Below, piece by piece: positions 51,892-60,735 of a stretch of 64,000 nt of DNA. Both the position numbers and the translations under genes were made by a program. The notes under the pieces are model-generated. The model did not search any database. It was not told the DNA's origin and worked only from the letters and a program-made list of their open reading frames with translations. Each line of letters begins with the position of its first letter. Position 1 is the stretch's first letter. This DNA is from Solicola gregarius (GTDB lineage: Bacteria; Actinomycetota; Actinomycetes; Propionibacteriales; Nocardioidaceae), in contig NZ_CP094970.1 of the NCBI RefSeq assembly GCF_025790165.1, forward strand, positions 1,302,001 through 1,366,000, given 5' to 3'.

Positions 51892-52581
51892 ATGACCGCG
51901 CGCAACCGCCACGACGAAACATCGGTCGGCTGCTCCGTCGGGTCGCGCGTCACGCTCGCCGTCGGCGCCCCCGTACTCGCGGTGCTGCTCGCCTGGGTCG
52001 TCCCTGCGGCCGCCGACTGGATCCACGGCCGTCCCCGGTTCGCAGAGTCGAGCACGGTGCAGCGGATCGCGGCCGCGCACGACGGAACGACGCAGGCCAT
52101 CGTGCTGACCGCGGCATTGATGTGTGGCGCGGCATTGGCGGCGTACGCGATCCGCACCGCGCTGACGATCCACGTCGGTCACGACACCGTCACCCTGTCG
52201 CGCGGGCGCCGAGTCGAGTCGTACCCGCGCGACCTGATCGACGCCGTCTTCGTCGAGGACGGCCGACTCGTCCTGTTGGACACTCGTACGCGGGTCCTCG
52301 CCGACGCCCGGCTCACCGGCCACGTCGACGCCCTGCCCGACGCGTTTCGCATCCACCACTACCCGTGGAACGACCACGACCCGTACGCAGACGAGTTGCA
52401 GCGATGGATCGCCGACGGCCCCGAGATCGGGCACGCGGACCACGAGGTGTTCCGCGCCCGCGCGCAAGCGCTCGCATCCGACGACCGAGCGACCGCCCGC
52501 CGGCTCCGCCGGGAGCTCGACGGGCTCGGCTACATCGTGCGCGACGAAGGCAACCGACAGTACTGGCGCCGGATGCATTGA
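51892..52581 (+). CDS. YqeB-like membrane protein
   Basis: A 229-residue protein with two transmembrane segments (LAVGAPVLAVLLAWVVPAAA and AIVLTAALMCGAALAAYAI), then a PH-like beta domain (TIHVGHDTVTLSRGRRVESY...LDTRTRVLADARL) and a helical tail (ATARRLRRELDGLGYIVRDE). This layout resembles YqeB-family proteins of actinobacteria and Bacillus. The ATG at 51892 has GAGGGA upstream. Function unknown. A longer upstream frame is antisense to the dipeptidase gene. Confidence 0.7.
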   Translation: MTARNRHDETSVGCSVGSRVTLAVGAPVLAVLLAWVVPAAADWIHGRPRFAESSTVQRIAAAHDGTTQAIVLTAALMCGAALAAYAIRTALTIHVGHDTVTLSRGRRVESYPRDLIDAVFVEDGRLVLLDTRTRVLADARLTGHVDALPDAFRIHHYPWNDHDPYADELQRWIADGPEIGHADHEVFRARAQALASDDRATARRLRRELDGLGYIVRDEGNRQYWRRMH

Positions 52582-52616
52582 CGACGCCGTGGCCCGCCGT
52601 CGTGCACACTGGTGGC

Positions 52617-53879
52617 ATGAACGACGCCGAAGCCAAGGTGCTCGCGCAGATCGACGAGGACCAGATCGCCGCCGACCTCGCGGCGCTCGTGAGCATCCCC
52701 AGCGTCGACGGCAGCGATGCCGAGCACGAGGTCCAGGCGTGGTGCGCCCAGCGCCTCGGCGAGCTCGGCCTCGACGTAGACCACTGGCGCATCGAGCTCG
52801 CCGACCTGCGACAGGATCCCGAGTTCCCGGGCATGGAGGTCGAGCGCGAGGAGGCGTGGGGCTGCGTGGGTACGTGGCAGGGCGCCGAGCCCGACGAGTG
52901 GCCCGCGCTCATCCTGAACGGCCATGTCGATGTCGTACCACCTGGTGACCTCGAGCTGTGGCCGAACCACGACCCGTTCACGTTGCGGCTGGTCGACGGC
53001 GAGTGGTGGGGGCGCGGGGCCAACGACATGAAGGGCGGGGTCGCCGCGATCCTCGGCGCCGTCGCCGCGCTCAAGCGTGCAGGCGTGCGCCCGCGGCGGT
53101 CGCTCGCGGTGCACACCGTCGTCGGCGAGGAGGACGGTGGTCTCGGCACGTACGCCACGCTGCTGCGCGGCCACACCGGCGACACCTGCGTGATCGCCGA
53201 GCCGACCAACCACGACATCGTGTCGGCCAACGCCGGATCGCTGACGTTCCGCATCATCATCCAGGGCCAGTCGACGCACGGCTCGCGGCGTACGACGGGT
53301 GTGAGCGCGATCGAGAAGTTCGAGGTGGTGCACGCCGCCCTCCGCGAGCTCGAACTCGACCGCAACGAGGAGATCGAGTCGCGCTTCGCGCATCTCGATC
53401 TCGGCTGGCCGATCTCCGTCGGCATCATCAGCGCGGGCGATTGGGCGAGCACCGTACCCGACCGCTGCACGATCGAGGGGCGCTACGGCGTGATGCCGGG
53501 CGAGTCGGTCGTCGACGCGAAGGCGGCGTTCTTCTCCGCCGTGATGGCCGCCTGCATGAACGATCCGTGGCTTCGCGAGCACCCGGTCGAGCTGACCTGG
53601 CCGGGCGGGCTCTTCGCACCCGGCCAGCTCATCGACGGACACCCGCTGCTCGAGCAGGTGCAGCGCGCCGCCGTCGACGCGGGTGCGGCTCTGCCCAAGG
53701 CGATCGGCGGCCCGTACGGCTCGGACCTGCGGCAGTACGCCGCGGTCGGTGTCCCCACCCTTCAGTACGGGCCTGGCGACGCCAGGTACGCGCACTCGAT
53801 CGACGAGCGGGTCGCGGTCGACGACGTCCTGCACTGCGCCAAGACCTACGCGCTGATGGCGCTGCGCGAGTGTGGGTGA
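52617..53879 (+). CDS. M20-family metallohydrolase (ArgE/DapE type)
   Basis: A 420-residue amidohydrolase. The zinc motifs are ALILNGHVDVVPPGDLEL near residue 100, GRGANDMKGGVAAILGAVAA, the catalytic EE pair in VVGEEDGGLGTY, and the late His in QYGPGDARYAHSIDERV. The dimerisation domain begins GSLTFRIIIQGQSTHGS. The ATG at 52617 follows the YqeB-like gene by 35 bp. It would remove an acyl or formyl group from an amino acid or related compound; the substrate is unknown. Confidence 0.9.
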   Translation: MNDAEAKVLAQIDEDQIAADLAALVSIPSVDGSDAEHEVQAWCAQRLGELGLDVDHWRIELADLRQDPEFPGMEVEREEAWGCVGTWQGAEPDEWPALILNGHVDVVPPGDLELWPNHDPFTLRLVDGEWWGRGANDMKGGVAAILGAVAALKRAGVRPRRSLAVHTVVGEEDGGLGTYATLLRGHTGDTCVIAEPTNHDIVSANAGSLTFRIIIQGQSTHGSRRTTGVSAIEKFEVVHAALRELELDRNEEIESRFAHLDLGWPISVGIISAGDWASTVPDRCTIEGRYGVMPGESVVDAKAAFFSAVMAACMNDPWLREHPVELTWPGGLFAPGQLIDGHPLLEQVQRAAVDAGAALPKAIGGPYGSDLRQYAAVGVPTLQYGPGDARYAHSIDERVAVDDVLHCAKTYALMALRECG

Positions 53880-53883
53880 CGGA

Positions 53884-54684
53884 ATGCGTACTCTCTCGGT
53901 CCTCGGCTGCGCGTTCGTACTCGCGATCGGCGCGTGCGGCTCCCCCGGCGACGACACGGAGCCGGTGAGCGACTCGTCGGCACAGCTCTCCGCCGACTCT
54001 GCCGATGCCGCGGCCCGCAAGCCGCTCCGCGGCAAGCGAATTGTGCTCGACCCCGGCCACCAGCTCGGCAATGCGCGGTTCCCCGACAAGATCAACCGCC
54101 CGGTTCCCGCCGGGGGCTTCAAGAAGCCGTGCAACACCACGGGCACCTCCACGAACGGCGGGTACGCCGAGGCGACGTTCACCTGGCGGGTGAGCAGGCT
54201 GCTGGCGCACAAGCTGCGCCGGCTCGGCGCGAAGGTGCGGCTCACCCGGCACTCGAACCGGCTCGACCGCTGGGGTCCGTGCGTGAACGTACGCGGTCGC
54301 GCCGGCAACAAATGGAGGGCGCAGCTGAAGGTCAGCGTGCATGCCGACGGAGCGTCCGCGAGCGGCCGGGGGTTCCACGTGATCGCGCCGACCCGACGCA
54401 AGCCGTGGACGGCAGACATCTACCGTCCGTCGAAGCGACTCGCCAAGGCGACCAGGCACGGCCTGCACAAGCGGCACTTCCCCGTATCGAACTACGCCGG
54501 CTCGCACGGGCTCGACTTCCGCAGCGATCTCGGCACCCTCAACCTGTCGGACGTGCCGACGGTCATGGTCGAGCTCGGCAACATGCGCAACCGCCGCGAT
54601 GCGCGCACCATGACGAGCGGCAAGGGCCGCCACCGGTACGCCCGCGCCCTGCTCACCGGCGTACGCACGTACCTCCACCGCTGA
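53884..54684 (+). CDS. Lipoprotein N-acetylmuramoyl-L-alanine amidase
   Basis: A 266-residue exported zinc amidase (Amidase_3). A lipoprotein signal (MRTLSVLGCAFVLAIGACGS) would place it on the outer face of the membrane. Catalytic elements are IVLDPGHQLGN, the AEATFTW segment with Glu, VSVHADGAS and TVMVELGNMRN. The ATG at 53884, five bases past the M20 stop, has GACGGA in front; an upstream GTG is possible. It would cut peptide stems from peptidoglycan. Confidence 0.88.
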   Translation: MRTLSVLGCAFVLAIGACGSPGDDTEPVSDSSAQLSADSADAAARKPLRGKRIVLDPGHQLGNARFPDKINRPVPAGGFKKPCNTTGTSTNGGYAEATFTWRVSRLLAHKLRRLGAKVRLTRHSNRLDRWGPCVNVRGRAGNKWRAQLKVSVHADGASASGRGFHVIAPTRRKPWTADIYRPSKRLAKATRHGLHKRHFPVSNYAGSHGLDFRSDLGTLNLSDVPTVMVELGNMRNRRDARTMTSGKGRHRYARALLTGVRTYLHR

Positions 54685-54773
54685 TCCGGCGCTCGTCCGG
54701 AAACGCACCAGCCGCTCGGTTGCGAATGGCATCGGCTCGTTGGCTCATGTCAAGATGCCCACGTGCGGGTTTT

Positions 54774-55410
54774 CGTTGCCTCATTTGATGTTGCTCGCGT
54801 AGCGGCCGCTGGCTTTCGCTGGCAGTTTGGTCAGTGGGTGCTTGGTTTGACGAGCTTCAAGGAGTGGGAGGTCGAGCAGGTCGCGGTGGATCTGGGTCGG
54901 GGTTCAGGGTCTTGTGCTGCCACTGGGCTAGACGGTATCGAGTAGCCGGCGATCGATCGTGGCCGCACTCATCCCGCACAGCATCGCCGCGGTGTCGTCG
55001 TCGACATCGAATTCGCCGAACGCCCGCGGCCGCGGCCGCGCCACGATCTCGGGCAGAGACGGAGCGAGTCGCTTGTCCGCCGCCGGGCGTCCATGACCGC
55101 CCGCCCCTGCGCAACGCGGCCATCACCTGTTCGTCGTATTTCGGGGCCCGAGCCCGACGCGTCGTGCGCACCGGCCGCGGTCCCAGCGCATGCCGCAGCG
55201 CCTTGCGGGCATGATCGCGATGCCATCGCGTGGTCGCGCACAGCTCGTCGAGAATCCGCACCTTCTGCGTCTTCGTCGCCGACCGATACCTGGTCGCACC
55301 CGCGGGTGACCGCTCTACGCTGGCCGTCGTCAGTCCCATGTCCGTGGCTGTCCCGACCGGCCCCCACCACGATAGGCGCTGTCAGGCGGGCACTTCTTCA
55401 TGAGGCAACG
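54774..55410. mobile_element. Remnant of an insertion sequence
   Basis: The 11-bp sequence CGTTGCCTCAT (54774-54784) recurs in inverted orientation at 55400-55410, enclosing a broken transposase. They may be the terminal repeats of a shrunken insertion sequence. No target-site duplication is seen, and the inner end sequences differ. In the 835-bp gap from 54685 to 55519 nothing else gene-like is visible. Confidence 0.45.
54928..55339 (-). pseudogene. Broken integrase/transposase, N-terminal part
   Basis: The frame from the ATG at 55337-55339 encodes YRSATKTQKVRILDELCATT, WHRDHARKALRHALG and KYDEQVMAALR, the usual N-terminus of a class of actinobacterial integrase-core transposases. Near position 55090 the match shifts to another frame: KRLAPSLPEIVARPRPRAFG, then DDDTAAMLCGMSAATIDRRL, ending at a TAG at 54928-54930. 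The catalytic DDE/rve domain is absent. One frameshift and a large 3' deletion make it inactive. Confidence 0.75.
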
Positions 55411-55451
55411 AATCGCTTACTCGGGCATCTTTGATGAGTCAACGCGGTCTG

Positions 55452-55484
55452 TTGACATTCCCCCCCCCCTCTTCCTTCTATGGT
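55452..55484 (+). promoter_or_regulatory. Promoter with a 10-C tract between -35 and -10
   Basis: TTGACA (55452-55457) is a perfect -35 box. A run of ten C (55460-55469) follows. A possible -10 is TATGGT (55479-55484, spacer 21) or the poorer TTCTAT (55476-55481, spacer 18). The secreted-protein gene starts at 55520. Homopolymer length could change the spacing. Confidence 0.45.
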
Positions 55485-55519
55485 TCGACGCATCGCATTC
55501 GACAATGAGGGGGCGTCCC

Positions 55520-55879
55520 ATGAGAGGGATCACGATCGCAATCGCCGCTGGCGTCTTCGCCGTAGCGATGTCGCTCGCGCCGACGGCGCTCGCCGGTGAC
55601 AGTATCAGCTGGGTATGGAACAGCTCCGACGCCGACGCAAAGGCGAAGTTCAAGGCATATGGCGACCACATCATATTGTGCAAGGTCGGCCATGGCCACA
55701 TGAAAGTGAATTACAAGACCAGGCGCGCCGAGGGCACTCACCATCACGATGGCGACCAACATACCTGCAAGGACTTCAACCACAACTTCCGCGAAGGCAT
55801 GGACGTCGATATTCAGGTGTGCCAGGTGAAGCGGTTCTATCCCGACGATTGCAGCGACTGGCACGACGGCGAGGCATGA
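55520..55879 (+). CDS. Small Cys/His-rich secreted protein
   Basis: A 119-residue precursor with a signal peptide (MRGITIAIAAGVFAVAMSLA, cleavage near TALAGDS). The mature ~94 residues have four Cys (54, 83, 101, 111), enough for two disulfides, and nine His including HHH at 74-76. Motifs KAYGDHIILC and CKDFNHNFREGMDVDIQVCQ recall short secreted proteins of Streptomyces. GAGGGG precedes the ATG at 55520; an ATG 15 bases upstream is possible. Function unknown; it may be a metal-binding or toxin-like peptide. A transporter pair follows 34 bp later. Confidence 0.75.
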   Translation: MRGITIAIAAGVFAVAMSLAPTALAGDSISWVWNSSDADAKAKFKAYGDHIILCKVGHGHMKVNYKTRRAEGTHHHDGDQHTCKDFNHNFREGMDVDIQVCQVKRFYPDDCSDWHDGEA

Positions 55880-55913
55880 TCGCCCAACCTGCACCCGCAT
55901 CTACTATCCTCGT

Positions 55914-56606
55914 ATGAACTACGCCGTTGACGTACGCGATGTCCGAGTTTGCATCGCCAGTCGGCCGGTCCTCGACGGAGTCGAGCTCCGGGTAGCTAGT
56001 GGTGAGGTCGTCGCGATCGAGGGGGCCAGCGGTGCCGGGAAATCCACGCTGCTCCACACGGTAGCTGGCCTCATTCGACCTTCCTCTGGGTCAGTCGAGA
56101 TCGCCGGACGGCGGATCGACAAGCTGAATGACCGTCGTCGTAGCGCGCTGCGTCTCCGAATGATCGGGTCGGTATTCCAATTCGGCGAGTTGTTGCCCGA
56201 GTTCAACGTGATCGAGAACGTCGAGTTGCCACTGCGGCTTCTCGGTCATGGCCGCACGCATTCGCGCGCTCGAGCCAAGGAGCTTCTCGAAGAGGTTGGG
56301 ATCGACGACCTCGCCGAACGCGGGCTTTCCGAAGTCTCTGGTGGGCAGATGCAACGTGCCGCGATCGCCCGTGCTCTGGCGCATGAGCCGCACGTGCTCC
56401 TTGCCGACGAACCCACGGGGTCTCTCGATGAAGACGCGGCCGAAACCGTCCTGAAGTTGCTGATCGACGCCTCACATCGGCACGGTGCCGGACTGATCGT
56501 GGTGACGCACCATCACGACGTAGCACGTCAGTGCGACCGAACGCTCCAACTTGTCCACGGCACACTCAAGGGCCGGACGGATGCAAACGAGGCCGTCGTC
56601 ACGTGA
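55914..56606 (+). CDS. LolD/MacB-type ABC ATP-binding protein
   Basis: A 230-residue ATPase. Walker A is IEGASGAGKSTLLHTVAGLI, the signature is LSEVSGGQMQRAAIARALAH, Walker B is HVLLADEPTGSLDED, and the H-loop is VVTHHHDVARQC. This subfamily pairs with FtsX-like permeases. The GTGA junction at 56603-56606 couples it to the permease gene. The local codon use is less GC-rich than in the neighbours. Confidence 0.92.
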   Translation: MNYAVDVRDVRVCIASRPVLDGVELRVASGEVVAIEGASGAGKSTLLHTVAGLIRPSSGSVEIAGRRIDKLNDRRRSALRLRMIGSVFQFGELLPEFNVIENVELPLRLLGHGRTHSRARAKELLEEVGIDDLAERGLSEVSGGQMQRAAIARALAHEPHVLLADEPTGSLDEDAAETVLKLLIDASHRHGAGLIVVTHHHDVARQCDRTLQLVHGTLKGRTDANEAVVT

Positions 56607-58576
56607 TCGCCCGCGAGCTCGTACTCGGTGCCCGACTCGCCACACTGTCAGGCTATACCGCGCGGATGCGCGGCCTTCTACTCGCAATCACAGTCGCAAT
56701 CGTCACGTTCGTCGCACTCTGTGCTATTGCCGCACCCGGCCTCAGTTCGGCGCAGGCGGAACGGTTGGCTGCACGAAGTCCTGTCCTCGCATTCGCCGAC
56801 GAACGGGCTGCGTTTCAGGTCGAAGCAGAGGTCGACTCCGACCTGGGCCGATGGAACGGGCACGACATCAGCGGCCTGTACGTTCACGGGCCGCGGAACG
56901 CACCAACGCCTCCAGGCATCGACGAACTGCCGCGTCCGGGGACGATGTACGCTTCGCCGAAACTTCGCGAGCTGATCGAGTCAGACAACGTCGTGGCGGC
57001 TCTATTCCACGGATACCGCATTGTTGGCGTCGTCTCCGACGAAGGACTTGTCTCGCCGAACGAGGCGATGGCCGTGGTCGGCGTTGAGCGCGATGTCGAT
57101 GACCTGGATTCTGCTCAAGGCTTCGGAATCTCCGGCACCAGTTTGCTCGACGATCCGACGACTCAGCGGCTCAACCTTGTTGTTGCCGCCATCGTCCTCC
57201 TGCTCATCGCAATTCCGGCGAGCGCGCTCATCGTCATCGCCGCCAGGATGTCGAGCGCGGAACGCTCCGCGCGTGCAACGGCTCTCCATCTAATTGGGAT
57301 GCCGTGGCGACGGATCCGGGTCGTTCTTGCCTTCGAAACCCTTCTCCTCGCTACTCCATCGGCCAGTGTTGGCGTCGCAGCGTTCTGGTTTGCCCGTGCA
57401 CGGGTCACGTCCATTCCCGGCACCGACATCGGCTTCTTCGGCGGGGACATCGACCTCGCGCTGCCGTTGCAGCTTCTCACCGCAGTCGCGGTGATTGTCC
57501 TCACCACCGTGGTCGCGGCATCAGCGAGCTACCCGACCGCGCGTAGCGTGCGAGCGGCCAACACCTCGGTTCGCACCCGGCGCACGCCTCTTGTTCTCGC
57601 CGGGATCGGTCCGATCCTCATCCTGACCGCTGCATTCCTTCCTGGGCTCGCGGATCCGATTCCCGCCGTAGCGCTGTACGCGGGCGTAGCGGCACTCGCA
57701 ATCGGGGTACCGCTCTCCGGCCAGGTGATCGTGGCAACCGTCGCACGCTCAGTTGCCCGGTTGACGAAGTCTGCTGCGTCGATACTCGGGCTGAGAATCT
57801 CTGTCAACGCCCCGGGCTCGGCAGTTCGGATCGCGTCTGTCGTTGCCGGAGTGATCGTGATGCTCGGATTCGTTGGTCCGTTTCTGACCATCCTCAACGG
57901 CTCCGACGGTGCCAGGGCCGCGGAGCTGACCACCAAAGGTCGAAGCGTCCCGGTCAAAGTCTTCCAGCCGGACGAGCGACTCGATTCAGTTGACTTCTCG
58001 GTCTGGGACGGTGTCACCGATGTCGAACGGGTCAGGAACGGCCGCGGCGAGACACAATGGCTTCGACTCACTGCACAGGGTGACCACGCCAAGGAAACCC
58101 AAGCTCGGATCGCCGGGCTGGACACGTCCGCCGACCCGCGGTTCGGCGGCGACCTGCAATGGGTCGATCCCGACGACGCGCTGTACACCGTCCAAACGAC
58201 AATCATCGGCGTCGGCTCCGGTCTTTGCGTGATTCTCGCGACGTTCGCCCTGACGATGGGCGCGCTAGGCGATGCAAGGTCGAGGCGAGCGCGTGTACGC
58301 GGTTTGAAGCTCGTTGGCGGATCCCAGCTCGACACCCTCCGAGCACATGTTGCCTCGACGGGTCTGCCGATCGCGGTCCTCGGCGTCACCGCCACCTTCG
58401 CGGCGACCATCACCTGGCGTGCACTCCTTCATCTCGACGATCGCGCCGTCGCAACCTGGTGGTTCTACTCGGGCCTCGCGGTCGGATCGGTGCTCGTTGG
58501 TCTCGTTATCAGCGCCGTCACTGCTCCCACCATGAGCTCGGCGCTGAAGTCGGACGAGTTATCGCCACATGCGTAA
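56603..58576 (+). CDS. FtsX-like ABC transporter permease
   Basis: A 657-residue permease. N-terminal helix MRGLLLAITVAIVTFVALCA, an extracytoplasmic domain (to about residue 180), three membrane segments, another long loop (AAELTTKGRSVPVKVFQPDE), and three C-terminal helices (about 530-650). Motif RATALHLIGMPWRRIRVVLA is the FtsX/MacB coupling segment, repeated later as RVRGLKLVGGSQLDTLRAHV. GTG start overlaps the ATPase stop. It would use ATP to move a substrate or drive an envelope process, perhaps acting on the secreted protein upstream. Confidence 0.85.
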   Translation: MIARELVLGARLATLSGYTARMRGLLLAITVAIVTFVALCAIAAPGLSSAQAERLAARSPVLAFADERAAFQVEAEVDSDLGRWNGHDISGLYVHGPRNAPTPPGIDELPRPGTMYASPKLRELIESDNVVAALFHGYRIVGVVSDEGLVSPNEAMAVVGVERDVDDLDSAQGFGISGTSLLDDPTTQRLNLVVAAIVLLLIAIPASALIVIAARMSSAERSARATALHLIGMPWRRIRVVLAFETLLLATPSASVGVAAFWFARARVTSIPGTDIGFFGGDIDLALPLQLLTAVAVIVLTTVVAASASYPTARSVRAANTSVRTRRTPLVLAGIGPILILTAAFLPGLADPIPAVALYAGVAALAIGVPLSGQVIVATVARSVARLTKSAASILGLRISVNAPGSAVRIASVVAGVIVMLGFVGPFLTILNGSDGARAAELTTKGRSVPVKVFQPDERLDSVDFSVWDGVTDVERVRNGRGETQWLRLTAQGDHAKETQARIAGLDTSADPRFGGDLQWVDPDDALYTVQTTIIGVGSGLCVILATFALTMGALGDARSRRARVRGLKLVGGSQLDTLRAHVASTGLPIAVLGVTATFAATITWRALLHLDDRAVATWWFYSGLAVGSVLVGLVISAVTAPTMSSALKSDELSPHA

Positions 58577-58614
58577 AGTCCCGGCGCAGGGACGCGCACA
58601 GTAGGCTGGACCAC

Positions 58615-58746
58615 ATGTTGTGGATCCTGTTGATCATCGCCGCGGTCGTCGTCGCGTACGTCTTCCGCGTGCAGATCCTTTCGAAGGTGCTCGGCCAGTC
58701 GGAGGATCGCGTACGCCGCTCGCTCGAGCGCCGCAAACGAGACTGA
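58615..58746 (+). CDS. Small single-pass membrane protein
   Basis: A 43-residue protein: one helix (MLWILLIIAAVVVAYVF) then a basic cytoplasmic tail (SEDRVRRSLERRKRD). The ATG has GTAGGCTGGA upstream, a weak ribosome site. Small proteins of this build are common in actinobacteria. Its DNA is GC-rich again, so it lies outside the low-GC block. It is convergent with the MFS gene. Confidence 0.65.
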   Translation: MLWILLIIAAVVVAYVFRVQILSKVLGQSEDRVRRSLERRKRD

Positions 58747-58794
58747 CCGCCTAGCGCCGCGTCCGCGTTTCGGCGACCAGGCGCGGGTCCTGCC

Positions 58795-60048
58795 TCACGA
58801 GGACCCACCCGACGTCGCCGAGGCGGGTACACGCCGGCGCTGCTGCTCGACGCGCAGGGGACGCCCCGCGGCGAGCGCGAGTGCCGTCGCAACGACACCG
58901 GCGCCGACCGTGACGGCGTACGCGGGCGTGTGCCCGCCCCAGTCGGCGAGACGCCCACCGAGGCTCGATCCGATCGCATAGCCCAGCCCGGTCGCACCGG
59001 CGAGCACGGTCATGACCGCACCGAGGCGCCGCTGCGGGGTGATCCGCTCGGCCATCGTGAACACGCAGATCATGTACGGTCCGACGGCGCAGCCCAGCAC
59101 CAGCAGCGTGATCGCGGCGGTGCCGAGGGTGTCGACGAACAGCAGCGGCAGCGACAGCACCAGCAGCGCGCACGCGAACACTCGCAGCCGCTGCTCGTAC
59201 CCGAACGACTCGGGCAGGACCACGATGGCCAAGGCGAGCGTCACGCTCCCCACGCCGAGGAGTGCGTGCATGATGCCCGTCAGGCCGGGCATTCCGGCGG
59301 AGGTGGCGAGCACCGACGACCCGGTCTGCACCGATCCGAAGACGGTGCCGACGGTGAGCTGCATGATCGCCAGCACGATGATGATCGAGCTGACCGGCGT
59401 GTGCGCGGTGTCGAGCGTCGCCGACGTGTCGCGCCGGGTGAGCTCGGCGCTGCGGTGCAGCGCGAACCACGAGCCGAACACCGCGAGTAGCACTCCCGCG
59501 AACACCAGCGCCGCGGCCGGGCTGGCGACCGCGATCGCTCCGCCGACGATCGCCGGGCCGAGCACGAAGGACGCCTCGTCGGCGGCACCCTCGTACGAGA
59601 ACGCGGTGTCGACGAGACGGCGCTGATGGGCTGCTCCGGCATCGGCGGCCATCGGCCGCCAACGTACGCGGGCGAGCGGGCCGACCTGCGGAAGGGCGAT
59701 CCCTGCGACCCCGGCGACGACCGCGAGCAACGGCCAGGTGGCATCGGTCTGCGCCAGGCCGACGAGCGCGAACAGGGCGACCCCACCGGCGAGCGACTGC
59801 CCGAGCACGACGACACGCTGGCCGGCCCGGTCGGCGAGCGCTCCCCACAGCGGACCGGCAACGGCGTTCGCGACGGCGAGTACGCCGGCGCACGCCCCTC
59901 CCGCGCCATAGCTCCCGGTCGCTTCGGACACCAGGACGAGCGTGCCGATCTGGCTCATCGCGAGCGGCAGCCGGCCGAGAAAGGCAACGAGCACGTAGAG
60001 GGGGCCGGCGACCTCGAGGAGGCGCCGGTAAGCGCGGAGCGAAGACAC
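58795..60048 (-). CDS. MFS transporter
   Basis: A 417-residue major facilitator protein with 12 predicted helices. The loop 2-3 motif is GPLWGALADRAGQRVVVLGQ, a good match to the MFS GxxxDRxGRR rule, and the second half repeats it as GSSLGGRLADWGGHTPAYAV. GTG start with no strong ribosome site. The frame extends upstream and downstream only as shadow. The substrate is unknown. Confidence 0.88.
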   Translation of the reverse strand: MSSLRAYRRLLEVAGPLYVLVAFLGRLPLAMSQIGTLVLVSEATGSYGAGGACAGVLAVANAVAGPLWGALADRAGQRVVVLGQSLAGGVALFALVGLAQTDATWPLLAVVAGVAGIALPQVGPLARVRWRPMAADAGAAHQRRLVDTAFSYEGAADEASFVLGPAIVGGAIAVASPAAALVFAGVLLAVFGSWFALHRSAELTRRDTSATLDTAHTPVSSIIIVLAIMQLTVGTVFGSVQTGSSVLATSAGMPGLTGIMHALLGVGSVTLALAIVVLPESFGYEQRLRVFACALLVLSLPLLFVDTLGTAAITLLVLGCAVGPYMICVFTMAERITPQRRLGAVMTVLAGATGLGYAIGSSLGGRLADWGGHTPAYAVTVGAGVVATALALAAGRPLRVEQQRRRVPASATSGGSS

Positions 60049-60219
60049 GAATTATCCGAACGTGCGATGCGGCGGGCCAGTGGGCCCGGGGCGAACGGCT
60101 TACACAACGCCTCGCCACCATCAGGTTACGCCATCGTGCGCGATGCAACCGAATCGGCGCCGAGGGTCGTCACGGGTGGCAGCAGGGCAGACAATGACAG
60201 GGCCTGGGGCGGAGGACGG

Positions 60220-60735
60220 ATGAGGAAAAGCGATCGCGAGGAGTTCGACGCGTTCGTGCTGGGCGCATGGCCACGGTTGTTCCGCACCGCGTACGCGCTC
60301 AGCGGCAACCGGCACGACGCCGAAGACATGCTGCAGAACGCGTTCGCGAGGGCATACGCGAACTGGCGCAGGGTACGCCGCGCGGACAGTCCCGAGGCGT
60401 ACGTGCACCGCATCGTGGCGAACGAGACGGTGACGGCCTGGCGGCGTCGCTGGCGGCAGGTCGAACGGTCGACGGAAGCGCCGCCCGACACGGCGTCTCC
60501 CGGCCACGCCGAAGCGGTGAGCGAACGCACGGCGATCTGGGAGGCGATCCGGGCGCTGCCGCCGCGACAGCGAGCCGTCGTGGTGCTCCGGTACTACGAG
60601 GATCTCAGCGAGAAGGACATCGCTGCGGTCCTCGGCATCGCACCAGGAACCGTGAAGTCCCAGGCGAGCCACGCGATGAAGACCTTGCGAAGCCAACTTC
60701 GACCCGTACCCGCGACCGATGGGGAGGCACGATGA
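60220..60735 (+). CDS. SigE-family RNA polymerase sigma factor
   Basis: A 171-residue ECF-type sigma factor of the actinobacterial SigE family. Region 2 is LFRTAYALSGNRHDAEDMLQ...AYANWRRVRRADSPEAYVHR; region 4 is LPPRQRAVVVLRYYEDLSEK...VLGIAPGTVKSQASHAMKTL. ATG with GGAGG five bases upstream. The stop overlaps the start of the next gene as ATGA, a layout typical of sigma factors with a membrane anti-sigma or sensor partner. Confidence 0.93.
   Translation: MRKSDREEFDAFVLGAWPRLFRTAYALSGNRHDAEDMLQNAFARAYANWRRVRRADSPEAYVHRIVANETVTAWRRRWRQVERSTEAPPDTASPGHAEAVSERTAIWEAIRALPPRQRAVVVLRYYEDLSEKDIAAVLGIAPGTVKSQASHAMKTLRSQLRPVPATDGEAR

Noticed and set aside
54857-55339. Intact 160-residue protein in the transposase region
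   Set aside because: Only the first ~85 residues match a transposase N-terminus; the rest is out of frame relative to the clear continuation.
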